A stretch of 64,000 bases of DNA. Source: GCA-2720975 sp964467985 (GTDB lineage: Bacteria; Planctomycetota; UBA1135; GCA-002686595). The position numbers and the translations under genes were made by a program. The stretch spans positions 1 to 64,000 of the forward strand of contig CAYXTP010000011.1 in the NCBI GenBank assembly GCA_964467985.1, in the 5' to 3' direction. Below are positions 61,755-64,000 of the stretch, piece by piece (position 1 is the stretch's first letter; each line of letters begins with the position of its first letter). The notes below the pieces were generated by a model that ran no database searches, had not been told where the DNA came from, and saw only the letters and a program-made list of their open reading frames with translations.

Positions 61755-63116
61755 CTAGGCCTCTGGCTCGCCCAGCAGGGCCACGAGCTCATCCCGCTTC
61801 TCGTCCCGAAGGGAGGCGCTGGAGGCTTCGAGGTTGAGCCGCAGCAGGGGTTCCGTGTTGGACTCGCGCACGTTGAACCACCACCAGGACTCGTCTTCCA
61901 GGCAGCCGAACTCCACGGTAATTCCATCCAGCTCGTCCTGGGTTCCCTGACTGTAGTTGGCTTTCAGTTCAGCGATCGCTGCCGCCTTGTCTTGCACGCG
62001 GAAGTTCACCTCTCCAGTGGAGTGGTAGCGACGCAGGTCCGCGACCAGGTCGGCCAAGCTGTTATCGGCATTGACTTGACGACCGAGCAAGTTGATCGCG
62101 GAGACCATCGCAATGACCCCAGAATCACAAACGTAGTTGTCCTTGAAGTAGAAATGGCCAGAGAGTTCCCCGGCAAAGAGGGCGTCCCGCTCGCGCATGG
62201 TGGCCTTGATGAACGAGTGCCCAACTCGATCGCGAATGGGCTCCCCCCCGCCCTCGGCGATCACCTGTTTCACGACCCACGACGAGCGTAGATCGTAGAC
62301 CACGGGTGCACCTGTGTTACGCGTCAGGAAATCGCGCGCTAACAACGCAGTCATCAAGTCCGCTGGCACGGTCTCCCCGCGATTGTCCACAAAACAGCAA
62401 CGGTCTGCGTCTCCATCGAAGCACACACCAAAGTCCAATCCCTGCGCACGCACGAGTTCACGCACTGGATCGAGGTTTTCCTCCTTGAGGGGGTTGGCCT
62501 CATGGTTGGGAAAGGTGCCGTCCGGTTCCAAGAAAAGCGTGTGGGCTTCGACACCCTCGAGAGCAGGAAGGATGCTCGGCAGAGTGTGCCCTGCCATGCC
62601 GTTGGATACGTCAATCCCAATCCGCAGGGGGCGTTCAACGTCGAAGAATTGCGCGACGTGTTCGCGGTACGCCTCGCGCAGGTCGAGACTCTCAAGTGCT
62701 CCTCGATTCTCCACGGCACCCGGATAGGGCTCGCCGCACAGACGCTCCAGGTCGGCGATTCCGTTGGCACGACTGATTGGACGTGCGCCGGCCGCGCAGA
62801 GTTTCATGCCATTGTATTCCCCTGGGTTGTGGCTAGCGGTGACGCACAGGCCTCCGTCAACAGCCTGGGAGCCGATCGCGAAGTAGGTCATGGGTGTCGA
62901 GGCCAGTCCAATATCCAACACGTCTGAGCCCGCGTCCCGCATGCCGTCGATCACGGCTTGAGCCAGGTCGGGGGAATGAACACGCATGTCCCGTCCAACC
63001 AACAAGCGCTGGCCACCAATCAGACGCGCAAAAGCGTGACCGATCTTGCGCGCCAGCTCGATGTCGAGTTCCTGCGGGTAGAGGCCGCGAATGTCGTAGG
63101 CCTTGAAGATGCCCAT
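61755..63116 (-). CDS. manB: Phosphomannomutase/phosphoglucomutase
   Basis: 453 residues, full length for bacterial PMM/PGM (AlgC/ManB type). Catalytic loop TASHNPGEYNG with phosphoserine Ser95, metal loop DGDADR (234-239), sugar-binding GELSGHFYF and phosphate-binding RESNTEP are all intact. It interconverts mannose-6-P/mannose-1-P (and glucose forms), feeding GDP-mannose or other sugar nucleotides for envelope glycans. That fits the exporter genes downstream and the GT4 gene. It runs in the same direction as the threonine aldolase 105 bases upstream. Confidence 0.92.
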   Translation of the reverse strand: MGIFKAYDIRGLYPQELDIELARKIGHAFARLIGGQRLLVGRDMRVHSPDLAQAVIDGMRDAGSDVLDIGLASTPMTYFAIGSQAVDGGLCVTASHNPGEYNGMKLCAAGARPISRANGIADLERLCGEPYPGAVENRGALESLDLREAYREHVAQFFDVERPLRIGIDVSNGMAGHTLPSILPALEGVEAHTLFLEPDGTFPNHEANPLKEENLDPVRELVRAQGLDFGVCFDGDADRCCFVDNRGETVPADLMTALLARDFLTRNTGAPVVYDLRSSWVVKQVIAEGGGEPIRDRVGHSFIKATMRERDALFAGELSGHFYFKDNYVCDSGVIAMVSAINLLGRQVNADNSLADLVADLRRYHSTGEVNFRVQDKAAAIAELKANYSQGTQDELDGITVEFGCLEDESWWWFNVRESNTEPLLRLNLEASSASLRDEKRDELVALLGEPEA

Positions 63117-63221
63117 GGGATTACTGGTTGTGTGGGCCGCAGCCCGGCCGGAGAAAAGAGTCGTGATTGCAGACAGACAGGGGGCGCAGAGCGAAGTGAC
63201 GTGTGATCAAGGCCGCGGTAC

Positions 63222-64000
63222 TCAGCTCAAGAGCTCTTCGGCCGCCGTGACCAGACCGTCGACATCCTCGGAGCCCACACCCAGGTGGGTCACAAAGCGC
63301 AAATTCTGCCCCATGGGCATGACGCCCACGCCGCGCTCACCCAATGCCGCAGCCAAGCGCGGCGCATCCCAATTCGGATGCTGCACGCGCACCATGACGA
63401 TATTGGTGTCCACCGAGGCTGGGTCTGCGTGCAGTCCTTCGATAGCCCCCAAACGCTTGGCCACGGTCTGGGCCAGTTGATGGTCGAGTTCCAAGCGTTG
63501 CACTCCATCACGCAGCGCAATGAGTCCGGCAGCCGCGAGAACCCCGGCTTGCCGCATCCAGCCTCCCAGCCGTTTGCGCACCAAGCGGGCACGCTGCAAG
63601 AAGTTCTCATCTCCGGCGATCACGGAGCCCACGGGCGCCCCTAGCCCCTTGGACAGGCACAGAGAGACCGAATCCGCCCACTTGGCCCATTCGGATGCCG
63701 AAATACCACTCGCCACGACAGCGTTCGCCAAGCGCGCACCGTCGAGATGAACGGGAATCCCCGCGGCGCGCGCTACACCTGAGACGCCGCTCACCATCTC
63801 CATGGGAAGCACGCGGCCGCCGGCGTAGTTGTGCGTTTGCTCGAGGCACACCAGGGCCGTCTTGGGGCAATGAATGAAATCCGGCCGCACGGCCTCGCGC
63901 ACGTCCTGCGGATCCATGCCGCCATCCGCAGCGCCCAAGGTAATGGACTGCAAGCCGTGCAGATAACCCGCAGCGCCCGCTTCGAACGTAGTGACGTGCG
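63222..64000 (-). CDS. ltaE: Low-specificity L-threonine aldolase, 5' end beyond the window
   Basis: About 259 codons are visible; the N-terminal part continues past 64000. Visible motifs: HVTTFEAGAAGYLHG at the edge, EQTHNYAGGRVLP, VHLDGARLANA and the PLP-lysine segment SLCLSKGLGAPVGSVIAG, followed by RKRLGGWMRQAGVLAAAGL (all family-typical). It splits L-threonine or allo-threonine into glycine and acetaldehyde, or acts on related beta-hydroxy amino acids. The usual length is about 340 residues, so roughly 80 codons are missing. Confidence 0.9.
   Translation of the reverse strand, partial: HVTTFEAGAAGYLHGLQSITLGAADGGMDPQDVREAVRPDFIHCPKTALVCLEQTHNYAGGRVLPMEMVSGVSGVARAAGIPVHLDGARLANAVVASGISASEWAKWADSVSLCLSKGLGAPVGSVIAGDENFLQRARLVRKRLGGWMRQAGVLAAAGLIALRDGVQRLELDHQLAQTVAKRLGAIEGLHADPASVDTNIVMVRVQHPNWDAPRLAAALGERGVGVMPMGQNLRFVTHLGVGSEDVDGLVTAAEELLS

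Overview
The window comes from a high-GC, Gram-negative-type bacterium, most likely a planctomycete (Planctomycetota). This is inferred from gene content: an ECF sigma factor translationally fused to a Ser/Thr-kinase-TPR gene, sulfatases, a DUF1080 lipoprotein, lamin-tail/CotH and VPS10/BNR secreted proteins, and a secreted M36 protease with a C-terminal FQAWYRD-type tail. Shine-Dalgarno sites are mostly weak, and GTG/TTG starts overlapping the previous stop (ATGA, GTGA, TTGA) are very common. I see no tRNA, rRNA, CRISPR array, insertion sequence or prophage.

Layout. 0-8.4 kb: small secreted or lipid-anchored proteins, a lipase-like hydrolase, an SRPBCC protein, a TPR lipoprotein and a large M36 metallopeptidase. 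8.6-11.5 kb: ECF sigma factor plus membrane Ser/Thr kinase. 11.5-13.3 kb: a decayed patch with an outer-membrane barrel fragment, a frameshifted sulfatase and a stop-interrupted ORF. 13.3-16.7 kb: ABC-2 exporter (ATPase plus two permeases). 17.9-22.0 kb, minus strand: a complete arsenosugar operon (arsM, arsS, arsC-type reductase and two glycosyltransferases) with overlapping stops and starts. 22.1-32.9 kb: GH2 enzyme, a selenocysteine peroxiredoxin, VPS10/BNR protein, CotH protein, sulfatase and DinB protein. 33-41.9 kb: M14 peptidase, beta-propeller protein, a GldA/F/G-like ABC operon with a DUF4340 protein, and a PqqB-like MBL hydrolase. 41.9-44.0 kb: the two halves of the Tm-1 family as adjacent genes. 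44.1-48.8 kb: BatA-like protein, DUF58 protein, GAF-SpoIIE phosphatase and a divergent STAS-PilZ protein. 48.8-53.8 kb: glycosyltransferase, a degenerate HAD protein, McsB-type arginine kinase and an SLC13 transporter. 53.8-61.5 kb, minus strand: a coupled run HEAT protein, SAM-hydroxide adenosyltransferase, arginase, Wzm, Wzt, methyltransferase-coiled coil. 61.7-64 kb: phosphomannomutase and the 3' part of a threonine aldolase.

Two features stand out. First, the peroxiredoxin at 25213-25812 has an in-frame TGA exactly at the peroxidatic cysteine (FTFV-U-PSEL), with a good hairpin 15 nt downstream, so it reads as a selenoprotein. Second, the polysaccharide-export permease at 56527-57813 carries an insertion of about 155 residues resembling a Calx-beta domain in its predicted periplasmic TM3-TM4 loop. 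It sits next to a Wzt with a glycan-binding C-terminus and a methyltransferase with a long coiled coil (WbdD-like layout). Together these three genes look like an ABC-dependent glycan export system with an unusual extracytoplasmic domain in the channel itself.
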